Below, one piece after another: positions 45,720-54,768 of a stretch of 64,000 bases of DNA. Below the pieces are notes generated by a model. That model was not told where the DNA came from, ran no database searches, and saw only the letters and a list, made by a program, of their open reading frames with translations. The translations under genes and the position numbers were made by a program. The stretch comes from Burkholderiales bacterium. Its GTDB lineage: Bacteria > Pseudomonadota > Gammaproteobacteria > Burkholderiales > Burkholderiaceae_C. Position 1 is the stretch's first letter, and the number at the start of each line of letters is the position of its first letter. Where the stretch lies: assembly GCA_003963005.1 (NCBI GenBank), contig RXJW01000065.1, positions 1-64,000 on the forward strand. Direction: 5' to 3'.

Positions 45720-45955
45720 TCACCCGCGGACCCGCTGGAACAACTGCAGCAAGCGCTCGTCCGGCTGATCGCCACCGAGCCGCCCCAGCTGCACGCGCTG
45801 GTGGAAGAGCGCGTCATCCGGCTGGCCTATGACCATTGCTTCCGCAACCAGGTCCGGACGTCGGCGCTGCTCGGCATCAGCCGCAACTGCTCCGCGCACA
45901 GCTCAAGCGCCTCGGCTTCATTGGCAGCCGGGACGACACCAGCGGCACCCACTGA
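45720..45955 (+). pseudogene. 3' remnant of a sigma54-activator-type gene, frameshifted
   Basis: The plus strand reads LEQLQQALVRLIATEPPQLH, ALVEERVIRLAYDHCFRNQV, RTSALLGISRN and then loses frame. Removing one missing base after the Asn codon (about 45890) restores LRAQLKRLGFIGSRDD to a stop at 45953-45955. This is the Fis-type C-terminal helix-turn-helix of a sigma54-dependent regulator. Everything upstream (sensor and AAA+ domains) is missing, and a one-base deletion breaks the rest. It abuts the protease fragment, so the locus is a deletion or rearrangement scar. The full gap 45420-46051 holds nothing else I can name. Confidence 0.72.
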
Positions 45956-46051
45956 GCGGGGCCCGCCGATGCCGTCGCCCGAGGCAGGCACCGGGCGATC
46001 AGGTGCAGCGGGTCCCGCGCGGTTGCAGGACCCGCCGGCTCGCGGCCGACC

Positions 46052-47704
<1,653 letters not shown>

Positions 47705-47992
47705 TTATTCGATGATGGCGAACAGGTCTTCCTCGCGGACGACGAGCAGCTCGTCGCCGTCGACCTTGACCGATTGACCGCTGTACTTGCCGAAGATGAC
47801 CTTGTCGCCCGGCTTCACGCCGGGCGCGACGAAGTCGCCGGTGTCATTGCGCCGGCCGGGGCCGACGGCCACGACCACGCCCTGCTCCGGCTTCTCGCCG
47901 GCCGAGTCGGGGATGACGATGCCGCTGGCGGTGCGCAGCTCGGGCTCGCTGCGTTTGACGATGATGCGATCGTTGAGGGGGCGCAAGGCCAT
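47705..47992 (-). CDS. groES: Co-chaperonin GroES
   Basis: A 95-residue lid protein: [40 protein letters not shown], and [20 protein letters not shown]. The mobile loop (about 17-32) that binds GroEL is complete, with the IVI tripeptide. ATG at 47992; groEL follows after 12 bp. Heat-shock operon with a CIRCE-like operator 26 bp upstream of the start codon. Confidence 0.97.
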   Translation of the reverse strand: MALRPLNDRIIVKRSEPELRTASGIVIPDSAGEKPEQGVVVAVGPGRRNDTGDFVAPGVKPGDKVIFGKYSGQSVKVDGDELLVVREEDLFAIIE

Positions 47993-48017
47993 GGTGAAGC
48001 TCCAGGTTCAAGAGACC

Positions 48018-48044
48018 TTGGCACTCTAGGCATCGCAGTGCTGA
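48018..48044. promoter_or_regulatory. CIRCE-like operator (HrcA site) of groES-groEL
   Basis: TTGGCACTC-N9-CAGTGCTGA against the consensus TTAGCACTC-N9-GAGTGCTAA: 15 of 18 positions match, with the exact 9-base spacer. It lies just before groES, where HrcA operators normally sit. No clear sigma32 promoter was recognised, so repression by HrcA of a housekeeping promoter is the simplest reading. Confidence 0.8.
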
Positions 48045-48197
48045 CAGAGAACAAAGCTCTGCGCATGTGCATATGCGACAACCTGGGTGACGGTGGTCAC
48101 GCTTCCCTCATGAGCTTCAGCGCATTCCTGCGTTGGCATGCACCGGGTGGAACGGTTAGCCTGACGGCCTGCTTGTCCCACCTCCTCGGGTGGCTTG

Positions 48198-48235
48198 AGC
48201 CCTTCGGCCGGAGTGTCGGCCGAAGGGCTGCTTTT
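48198..48235 (+). terminator. Terminator-like hairpin just before the oxygenase gene
   Basis: A 12-bp perfect stem AGCCCTTCGGCC/GGCCGAAGGGCT with an 8-base loop (48198-48229), followed by GCTTTT. It is a plausible Rho-independent terminator in the plus direction, only 16 bp before the next ATG. The preceding gene on this strand ends far upstream, and groES runs the other way. It would therefore end a short transcript starting between 48045 and 48197, or act as an attenuator of the oxygenase gene. Confidence 0.6.
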
Positions 48236-48251
48236 GCGTCGCGCCTTGCCC

Positions 48252-49256
48252 ATGAGCCATGCCGGCTTGCCCGTTGTCGACCTCGCGCCCCTGCTCGACC
48301 CGGCCCCCCATGCCGCCGGGCTGGCGCACAGCGTGGGTCAACTGCGGCAGGCCTGCCTGAGCCACGGCTTCTTCTACGTGGTCGGCCATGGGCTGCCCGC
48401 GTCGCTCACGTCGCGGCTCGAGGCCCTGGCGCGTGCCTTCTTCGCACAGCCCGATGCGGTCAAGCTGCGCTGGCCGATGAGCGCCGGCGGTCGGGCCTGG
48501 CGAGGCTACTTCCAGGCCGGTGGCGAACTGACGTCGGGCCTGCCGGACTGGAAGGAAGGCCTGTACCTGGGCAGCGAGCTCTCGCCCGACCACCCCCGCG
48601 TGCGTGCCGGCACGCCGCTGCACGGCCCCAACCTCTGGCCCGATGTGCCGGCCGGCCTGCGCGCGACGACCCTCGAGTACCTCGACGCCGGGGCCGCCGT
48701 GTGCGCCGGCGTGCTGCGCGCCGTGGCCTTGAGCCTGGCGCTGCCGGCCGACTACTTCGAACAACGCTACACGCGGGATCCGCTGCTGCTGCTGCGCCTC
48801 TTCAACTACCCCAGCCGCCCGCCCGCCGCATCCGCCGCCTGGGGCGTGGGCGAGCACACCGACTACGGGCTGCTGACGCTGCTCTACCAGGATGACGTCG
48901 GCGGGCTGGAAGTGCGCACACCGGACGGCTGGGTGCCGGCGCCGCCGCGGCCCGGCAGCTTCGTGTGCAACATCGGCGACATGCTGGACCGCATGACACG
49001 CGGGCTGTATCGCTCCACCCCGCATCGGGTGCGCCTCAACACCTCGGGGCGTGACCGGATCTCGATCCCGCTGTTCTTCGATCCCGACTTCTTCTCGACA
49101 CCCGCGCCGATCGAAGGCCTGCCGGCAGCCCCCGATGACCGCGCCACGCGCTGGGACGGCGCCAGCGTTCACGCATTCAACGGCACCTACGGTGACTACC
49201 TGCTCAAGAAGGTCGGCAAGGTCTTTCCGGCGCTCGGCGCCCAGGTGCTCGGATGA
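48252..49256 (+). CDS. 2-oxoglutarate/Fe(II)-dependent oxygenase (isopenicillin N synthase-like)
   Basis: A 334-residue non-haem iron oxygenase. The N-terminal DIOX_N part ([34 protein letters not shown]) is followed by the jelly-roll core with iron ligands His202 and Asp204 (GEHTDYG) and His258 (STPHRVRLN). The 2-oxoglutarate-binding pair is Arg269/Ser271 ([10 protein letters not shown]). Substrate unknown. ATG 48252 is chosen from homology; the ribosome site is weak, and a terminator-like hairpin lies 16 bp upstream, suggesting controlled expression. Confidence 0.9.
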   Translation: MSHAGLPVVDLAPLLDPAPHAAGLAHSVGQLRQACLSHGFFYVVGHGLPASLTSRLEALARAFFAQPDAVKLRWPMSAGGRAWRGYFQAGGELTSGLPDWKEGLYLGSELSPDHPRVRAGTPLHGPNLWPDVPAGLRATTLEYLDAGAAVCAGVLRAVALSLALPADYFEQRYTRDPLLLLRLFNYPSRPPAASAAWGVGEHTDYGLLTLLYQDDVGGLEVRTPDGWVPAPPRPGSFVCNIGDMLDRMTRGLYRSTPHRVRLNTSGRDRISIPLFFDPDFFSTPAPIEGLPAAPDDRATRWDGASVHAFNGTYGDYLLKKVGKVFPALGAQVLG

Positions 49257-49313
49257 CGGCCAGCCCGGGGCGGGCCGCGGCACCCGTCCCGGGTTGAGGT
49301 TGGCGATGGTGGC

Positions 49314-49637
49314 TCAGGCGCCAGTGCGGCTCACGCGGGCCAGCAGCTCGCGCGCCGCCAGCTCCGATTGCAGCGACGCCTCCAGCGGCGCCCGGCACAG
49401 GCCGGCGTGGGCGTATTGCAGGTTCTCGTAGACCTCGGCCGCCGCAGGGAAATGGTCGAGCAGCGGGCCCAGCGCCTCATGGCCCTGGTGCTGGCGCAGC
49501 TCGGCGCTCAGCTTCTCGACGAGGAGGCGGTACTGGTGGGGGTCGACGCTGCGGTGCTCGACCGCCTGCAGCAAGTGGGCCAGGCGCACGAGGGACAGCA
49601 GTTCGCTGGGAAGAGCAAGCTTGATGACGGACGACAT
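49314..49637 (-). CDS. Hypothetical helical protein, 107 residues
   Basis: Not recognised. Begins SSVIKLALPSELLSLVRLAH and is almost wholly alpha-helical (QYRLLVEKLSAELRQHQGHE, LEASLQSELAARELLARVSR). No signal peptide, Cys or membrane segment. ATG 49637 is the first start giving this compact protein; the frame upstream is antisense to the YkgJ-like gene and looks spurious. Divergent from the YkgJ-like gene with a 114-bp gap. Confidence 0.6.
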   Translation of the reverse strand: MSSVIKLALPSELLSLVRLAHLLQAVEHRSVDPHQYRLLVEKLSAELRQHQGHEALGPLLDHFPAAAEVYENLQYAHAGLCRAPLEASLQSELAARELLARVSRTGA

Positions 49638-49751
49638 GCAGACACCCGGTTGAGCGATTCCTGGATCGGCACATGGGCGCTGGGGGATCGGTTTCAAGGG
49701 GGGGCGGGCTGCGACATCGGTCACGCAAAATGGCGCCCGCTCCCAGGACTC

Positions 49752-50183
49752 ATGACGATGACCCTGCCGTCCGAACCGCCCCGCGCCCCCGCCCGCGCAG
49801 ACACGGCCGCGCCGCCCCCGGCCTTCGACTGCCAGCGCTGCGGCGCCTGCTGCGCCTACTTCCGCGTGTCCTTCTACTGGGGCGAGGCCGACGACGCGCC
49901 CGGCGGCACCGTGCCGGTGGCCCTCACCCGCCCGGTCAATGCCCACCTGCGCTGCATGGCCGGCACCGAGAAGCGCCCGGCGCGCTGCGTGGCCCTGGCC
50001 GGCGAGATCGGCCACGACGTCGCGTGCACGATCTACGCCCAGCGCTCCAGCAGCTGCCAGGAGCTGCAGCCGGGCGACGACAAATGTCTGCGCGCTCGCG
50101 CGGCCCACGGCCTTGAAACCGTGCCTGCCAGCGCCACATCCCCGGACCCAGCACAGTTGCCGAGCCCCTCGGCCTCCCGATGA
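49752..50183 (+). CDS. YkgJ-family cysteine cluster protein
   Basis: A 143-residue protein of the YkgJ/CxxCxxxC-cluster family, thought to bind zinc or an iron-sulfur cluster. Motifs: FDCQRCGACCAYFRVSF at the N-terminus, LRCMAG, ARCVAL, ACTIYAQRSSSCQELQPGDD and CLRARAAHGL at the C-terminus. The role is not known. Its stop overlaps the next gene's start (ATGA at 50180-50183). Confidence 0.85.
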   Translation: MTMTLPSEPPRAPARADTAAPPPAFDCQRCGACCAYFRVSFYWGEADDAPGGTVPVALTRPVNAHLRCMAGTEKRPARCVALAGEIGHDVACTIYAQRSSSCQELQPGDDKCLRARAAHGLETVPASATSPDPAQLPSPSASR

Positions 50184-51316
50184 AATCTCTCGGCAAACGC
50201 GCCACCGGTGAACGGCTCGAACGCATGCGGGCCTCGCCCCGCTACCGCGTGACCGATCGCGGCGAAGGCTTCCACAACGTCCACCCCATCGACCCGACGC
50301 TGCGCGACCGCACCGAGCGGCCGAGCCTGGGCGACTTCCTCTGCGCCGACGGTCGCCGCACGCCCGGTGCGCCCCTGCCGGCGGTCGACCCCCGCGACGC
50401 CTGGCTCAAACCTGCTGGCAGCGGCCTGCGCACGACCTGGCTCGGCCACTCCACCGTGCTGATCGAGATCGACGGCCTGCGCGTGCTGACCGACCCGGTC
50501 TGGGGCCAGCGGGCGTCGCCGTCCCAGCTGGCCGGCCCGAAGCGCTTCCAGCCCGTGCCGCTCGCGCTGAAGGCCCTGCCGCCCCTGGATGCCGTCGTCA
50601 TCTCCCACGACCACTACGACCACCTCGACCTCGGCACGATCCGGGAGCTGGTGAAGCTGCAGCCGGTGCCCTTCATCACCTCGCTCGGCGTCGGCGCCCA
50701 CCTGCAGGCCTGGGGCGTGCCGCCGGAGCGCATCGTGGAGCTGGACTGGTGGGAACACTGGCAGGCGCCCGGAGCCGAACTGCGCGTCCACGCAGCGCCG
50801 TCCCAGCACTTCTCGGGCCGCTCGCTGCGCGACCGCAATGCCACGCTGTGGTCGTCCCTCGTCATCGAGACGCCGCGGCACCGCGTGTTCTTCAGTGGCG
50901 ACACCGGCCTCACGCCCGAGTACGCCGCCATCCGCGAACGCTTCGGTCGCTTTGACCTCGTCATGCTGGAGGTCGGCGCCTACCACCCGTCCTGGGGCGA
51001 CATCCACCTCGGCCCCGACAACGCGCTGAAGGCCCTGCAACTGCTCGGCGGCGGCGCCTTCCTGCCGGTGCACTGGGGCACCTTCAGCCTCGCGCTGCAC
51101 GACTGGGACCAGCCCGCCGAAGTGCTGCTCGCCGAAGGCCCGAAGCAGGGCGCACAGCTCCTGATGCCGCGGCTCGGCGAGCCCGTGGAGCCGGCGCACG
51201 GCGAGCCGGCCCAGCCCTGGTGGCGCGACGCCGACCGGCCCGCACGGGCCGCCCGCCCCGCGAACGAAGCAGCGCCTCAGGCGCCCCCAGCGGGCATGCC
51301 GTGGCCGCTGGACTGA
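50180..51316 (+). CDS. MBL-fold hydrolase (NAPE-PLD/UlaG-like)
   Basis: A 378-residue cytoplasmic metallo-beta-lactamase-fold enzyme. Metal ligands: ISHDHYDHLD (HxHxDH type), His in APSQHFSGR, Asp in FFSGDTG and His in LPVHWGTFSLA. The wording TTWLGHSTVLIEIDGLRVLT, DPVWGQRASP is that of the N-acyl-phosphatidylethanolamine phospholipase D-like family of bacteria. It may cleave phosphodiesters or lactones. The C-terminal 40 residues are Ala/Pro-rich. Translationally coupled to the YkgJ-like gene. Confidence 0.88.
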   Translation: MKSLGKRATGERLERMRASPRYRVTDRGEGFHNVHPIDPTLRDRTERPSLGDFLCADGRRTPGAPLPAVDPRDAWLKPAGSGLRTTWLGHSTVLIEIDGLRVLTDPVWGQRASPSQLAGPKRFQPVPLALKALPPLDAVVISHDHYDHLDLGTIRELVKLQPVPFITSLGVGAHLQAWGVPPERIVELDWWEHWQAPGAELRVHAAPSQHFSGRSLRDRNATLWSSLVIETPRHRVFFSGDTGLTPEYAAIRERFGRFDLVMLEVGAYHPSWGDIHLGPDNALKALQLLGGGAFLPVHWGTFSLALHDWDQPAEVLLAEGPKQGAQLLMPRLGEPVEPAHGEPAQPWWRDADRPARAARPANEAAPQAPPAGMPWPLD

Positions 51317-51317
51317 C

Positions 51318-51653
51318 GTGCCCCGCCGCGAAACCCGCCACCGCCACCACGTCTACGTCGTGGCGCTGGACGACCGGGTCTGGAACGAGCCGAGCTTTCG
51401 CCAGGCCAACCCCGACTACCAGCTCGGCAAGCCTTTCGTCTACGTCGGCATGACGGGGCTGGACCCGGACCTGCGCTTCGACCGGCACAAGGCCGGCGTG
51501 CAGGCGAACCGCTTCGTGCGCCAGTACGGCCTGCGGCTGCTGCCGGGGCTGTACGAGGTCTACAACCCCATGCCTTACGAGGCTGCGCGCGAGATGGAGG
51601 TGGAACTCGCCATCGGGCTGCGTGAGGCCGGCTACGGGGTCTGGCAGGCCTGA
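51318..51653 (+). CDS. Small GIY-YIG-like protein
   Basis: A 111-residue protein with GTG start right after the MBL gene stop. The pattern HHVYVVALDD, then PFVYVGMTGLDPDLRFDRHK, suggests a GIY-YIG nuclease-like fold: a VYVV strand, VYVGMT with the spaced Arg/His helix, and a late Glu in EAAREMEVELA. Nuclease activity is inferred only. It probably shares the transcript of the two preceding genes. Confidence 0.68.
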   Translation: MPRRETRHRHHVYVVALDDRVWNEPSFRQANPDYQLGKPFVYVGMTGLDPDLRFDRHKAGVQANRFVRQYGLRLLPGLYEVYNPMPYEAAREMEVELAIGLREAGYGVWQA

Positions 51654-51671
51654 GCCGGCGCGCACTGCCGG

Positions 51672-53624
51672 TCAGCGGGTGACGATCTGGAAGGTGCCCG
51701 GCGCCTTGTCGATGAGGCTCAGGAAGCGGGCCAGATCGATGCCGCTTCCGCTGACGCGCACCTCGTCGGACAGCAGCAGGTCGGTCGCGCTGACGGTGCC
51801 GGCCATCATGCGCACGAAGAAGCCATGCGTCAGCGTCATCGTGGCGTCCGCGTCGGCCGCGGGCGGCGCGCGCCGGTGATGCAGCACCGCGTTCTCGATC
51901 CACAGCACATGGCTCTCGGGGCGGTCGGTGAAGACGAGGTTGATGCGGTAGCGCTTGCCCTCGGCGGCCGGGCCGTTGAGGCCGGCGGCCATGGCCTCCA
52001 GGAAGCGCTCGGTGGGGGTCTGGTGGAGCATGTCGATCGCCACCGACCGGTCGATGCCTTGGCGCGGCGGGCCATCGCGCAGCTCGGCCGCGGCGGTCAG
52101 GTGGCTGTTGCGCCAGGTGGCGGCTTCGGCCGCGTAGCCGAGCTGCTCGTGGGTGCGGGCCAGCAGCGTGCGGGCCGCCGTGTGACCGCTGTCGGCCATG
52201 ACGAGGTGGTTGAGCAGCTCGGCGGCCCAACGGTAGTCGCCGCGGTCGAAGGCCTGCTGCGCGGCGGCCATCAGGCGGTCGGCACCGCCCGCCAGCGCCA
52301 CGTAGCGGCGGCCCGCGTCCGCCGGTGGCAGCGGGTCGAGATGCGCCGGGTTGCCGTCGTAGGCGCCCAGGTAGAACTGGTAGATGGCCTTCACGTTGTG
52401 GCGCACGTCGCCGTAGTAGCCGCGCGTGGCGAAGACGGACTGCAGCGACGCCGGCAGCTTCACCTGCTCGGCGATCTCGTTGGGCGTGAGGCCGGCGTTC
52501 ATGAGCCGCACGGTCTGGTCGTGCAGGTACTTGTAGGCGTCGCGCTGCTGGGTGATGAAGGCGGCGATGCGCTCGCGGCCCCAGATCGGCCAGTGGTGCT
52601 GGCCCACGTAGACCTCGGCGTCGCCGAGCTGGTCGAGCGCATCCTGCAGGTAGCCGGCCCAGCGCAGCGCATCGCGCACCTTGGCGCCGCGCACCGGCAG
52701 CAGGTTGTGCAGCGTCTGCGCCAGGTTCTCGGCGCCGCCGTAGACCTTCTGCGCCGGCAGGCTGAAGCTCAGTTCGGCAGGCGCTTCGGCCCCGGGCACG
52801 TTGTGGAACACGAAGCGCACGCCGTCGAGCTCGCGCTCCTCGGTCGGCCGGGTGATGAGGTCGTTGGGCGCCAGCAACCCCACGCGGCCGTAGCCCACGC
52901 CCTTGCCCAGGCCCGTGTCGACCAGCCCGCGCGGCGACGGCGGCAGGTCCTTCCCGAACTGGTAGGCCGAGCGGCGCGCCATCGCGATGCCGACCATCAC
53001 GTTCTCGCTGGTCGCTTCCTCCATGAAGCCGGCCGAGGCCACGACGGGCACCCGTTGTGCCTGCTCGGGCGAGAGCAGGGCCAGCGCACCGCCGAAGTGG
53101 TCGGCGTGGCTGTGGGTGTACACGAGGGACGACACCGGCCGGTCACCGAGGTGCTGGCGCGCGAAGGCGATGGCGGCTGCAGCCGTCTCGCGGCAGGTCA
53201 GGGCGTCGATGACGATCCAGCCGGTGCGGCCCCGCACGAGGGTCATGTTGCCGATGTCGAAGCCCCGCAGCTGGTACACGCCCTCGACCACCTGGAAGAG
53301 GCCGACCTGCGCATTGAGCCGCGCATGCCGCCACAGGCTCGGGTTGACCGTGGGCGGCGCCTCACCCTGCACGAAGCGGAAAGCGTCGAAGTCGATCAGC
53401 ACGCGGCCGTCCTCGGAGCGGATCTGGCCCTCCGGGCGAGCGATGAGGCCGCGCGCAGCGTCCTCGAAGGCCTGCGTGTCGCCCAGCGGCAGGCTGCGCG
53501 CCACGGCAGCCTGGGCTTGCAGGGTGGTGGGCGTGACGTCGGCCGGGCTGGCCGCCGGCGGCTCGGTCGTGCGGCCGCAGCCGGCCAGGGTCAGCGCGGC
53601 GAGGGCCGCCAGCCAGGGTTTCAT
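51672..53624 (-). CDS. Alkyl/aryl-sulfatase-type MBL lipoprotein (SdsA1-like)
   Basis: A 650-residue predicted lipoprotein (lipobox ALTLAGCGR, Cys16). The MBL domain has THSHADHFGG with the binuclear zinc ligands, VPGAEAPAELSF and GQHHWPIWGRERI, all familiar from SdsA1/BDS1 alkylsulfatases. An alkyl-sulfatase dimerisation domain (LPASLQSVFATRGYYGDVRH) and an SCP2-like C-terminal domain (ATMTLTHGFFVRMMAGT) follow. It should hydrolyse sulfate esters such as dodecyl sulfate outside the cytoplasm; lipid anchoring is noteworthy. ATG at 53624. An esterase gene on the same strand ends 107 bp upstream. Confidence 0.87.
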   Translation of the reverse strand: MKPWLAALAALTLAGCGRTTEPPAASPADVTPTTLQAQAAVARSLPLGDTQAFEDAARGLIARPEGQIRSEDGRVLIDFDAFRFVQGEAPPTVNPSLWRHARLNAQVGLFQVVEGVYQLRGFDIGNMTLVRGRTGWIVIDALTCRETAAAAIAFARQHLGDRPVSSLVYTHSHADHFGGALALLSPEQAQRVPVVASAGFMEEATSENVMVGIAMARRSAYQFGKDLPPSPRGLVDTGLGKGVGYGRVGLLAPNDLITRPTEERELDGVRFVFHNVPGAEAPAELSFSLPAQKVYGGAENLAQTLHNLLPVRGAKVRDALRWAGYLQDALDQLGDAEVYVGQHHWPIWGRERIAAFITQQRDAYKYLHDQTVRLMNAGLTPNEIAEQVKLPASLQSVFATRGYYGDVRHNVKAIYQFYLGAYDGNPAHLDPLPPADAGRRYVALAGGADRLMAAAQQAFDRGDYRWAAELLNHLVMADSGHTAARTLLARTHEQLGYAAEAATWRNSHLTAAAELRDGPPRQGIDRSVAIDMLHQTPTERFLEAMAAGLNGPAAEGKRYRINLVFTDRPESHVLWIENAVLHHRRAPPAADADATMTLTHGFFVRMMAGTVSATDLLLSDEVRVSGSGIDLARFLSLIDKAPGTFQIVTR

Positions 53625-53731
53625 GGCGTTGTCTCCGAAGTGCCGGCGCATTGCACGCCGGGCTGCACGCGCGCCACTGACGATGCGACGAAGCGGTGCG
53701 GGGCGCCCCCCGAGCGGCTGCATCCGGCGGC

Positions 53732-54664
53732 TCAGGGCCGCAGCAGGAAGGCCAGCGGCGTCTCCAGCCGCTGCGCCCAGGCGGTCTCGTTGTGGCCGGT
53801 GCCCTCGAAGGTCAGCGCCAGGAGGTTGCTGCCGTCCACATAGCCCCGCTCGCGCGCGAGGCTGTTGACGATCGACTGGTAGGGCGCGTAGAGCGCGTCC
53901 AGCTCGATGGTGCCGTGGTCCTGGTAGAGCCGATGGGTGGCCGGGTCGGCCAGGTGCTCGCGCAGGAAGTTGAAGGCCGCCAGCGGCAGCGCGGCATTGG
54001 GCTTGAAGATGCCAACCCAGTGGGTCGACAGGCCAGCCGCGCCGCCGAACACCTCGGGGTAGCGGTTCATCGCGTAGACCGAGATCAGCCCGCCCATGCT
54101 GGAGCCCATGATGAAGGTGTTGTCGCGGTCCGGGCGCGTGGCGTAGCGGGCGTCGATGGCGGGCTTGAGTTCCTCCACGAGGAAGCGCAGGTAAGCGTCG
54201 CTCTGCGGCTTGCCCTGCAGGCCCTCGCGCACCAGGGCCTCGCGGAAATCGGCCGGCAGCCCGGGCAGGAAGGCCTGCGGCAGGTACTCGCTGTGGCGCC
54301 ACTTGCCGTTGTTCCAGACGCCCACCACGATGACGTCGCGGATGCGGCCCGCCGCGCGCAGGCGGGTCAGCGCGGTCTGCACGTTCCAGGCCTGCTTGTT
54401 CCAGGTGGTGCGGGCATCGAAGAGCATCTGGCCGTCGTGCATGTAGAGCACGGCGTAGCGCTTGGTGGGCGTGTAGCCGTCGGGCAGCCAGACGTCCACG
54501 TGGCGCGGGTCCACGAGCTTGGACGGCCAGTTGGCCCAGCGCTCGACGCGGCCCTGGTCGACGGCGGGCAGCGGTGCGTCGGCCGGCGACTGGGCCGAGG
54601 CGGCGGCGGCCAGGCCCAGCGCGAGGCCGGCGACGAGTTGGCGGGTGTAGGCGGTCAGGTTCAT
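53732..54664 (-). CDS. Secreted esterase, Fes/esterase-D-like alpha/beta hydrolase
   Basis: A 310-residue protein with signal peptide ending ALGLAAAASAQ. The fold and motifs (HVDVWLPDGYTPTKRYAVLY, MHDGQMLF, IMGSSMGGLISVYAMNRYPE with the nucleophile Ser, EGTGHNETAW with the catalytic His) match the putative-esterase family that includes enterochelin esterase Fes and esterase D. It acts in the periplasm or outside. It may be co-transcribed with the sulfatase downstream. Substrate unknown. Confidence 0.86.
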   Translation of the reverse strand: MNLTAYTRQLVAGLALGLAAAASAQSPADAPLPAVDQGRVERWANWPSKLVDPRHVDVWLPDGYTPTKRYAVLYMHDGQMLFDARTTWNKQAWNVQTALTRLRAAGRIRDVIVVGVWNNGKWRHSEYLPQAFLPGLPADFREALVREGLQGKPQSDAYLRFLVEELKPAIDARYATRPDRDNTFIMGSSMGGLISVYAMNRYPEVFGGAAGLSTHWVGIFKPNAALPLAAFNFLREHLADPATHRLYQDHGTIELDALYAPYQSIVNSLARERGYVDGSNLLALTFEGTGHNETAWAQRLETPLAFLLRP

Positions 54665-54768
54665 GATCGAGGCGGTCGTGAAAGCTCACCGCGATTCTTG
54701 CAGGCGGCTGTGGTCCACTTTCGCCCACTCCAGCTGCCGGCGCCAAGGCGCCCCCGCTTCCCGTGTCG

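Noticed and set aside
48045..48235. Guanidine-II (mini-ykkC) or other known riboswitch before the oxygenase
   Set aside because: No paired ACGR-type loops or other class-specific motif could be found; only generic hairpins and a terminator.
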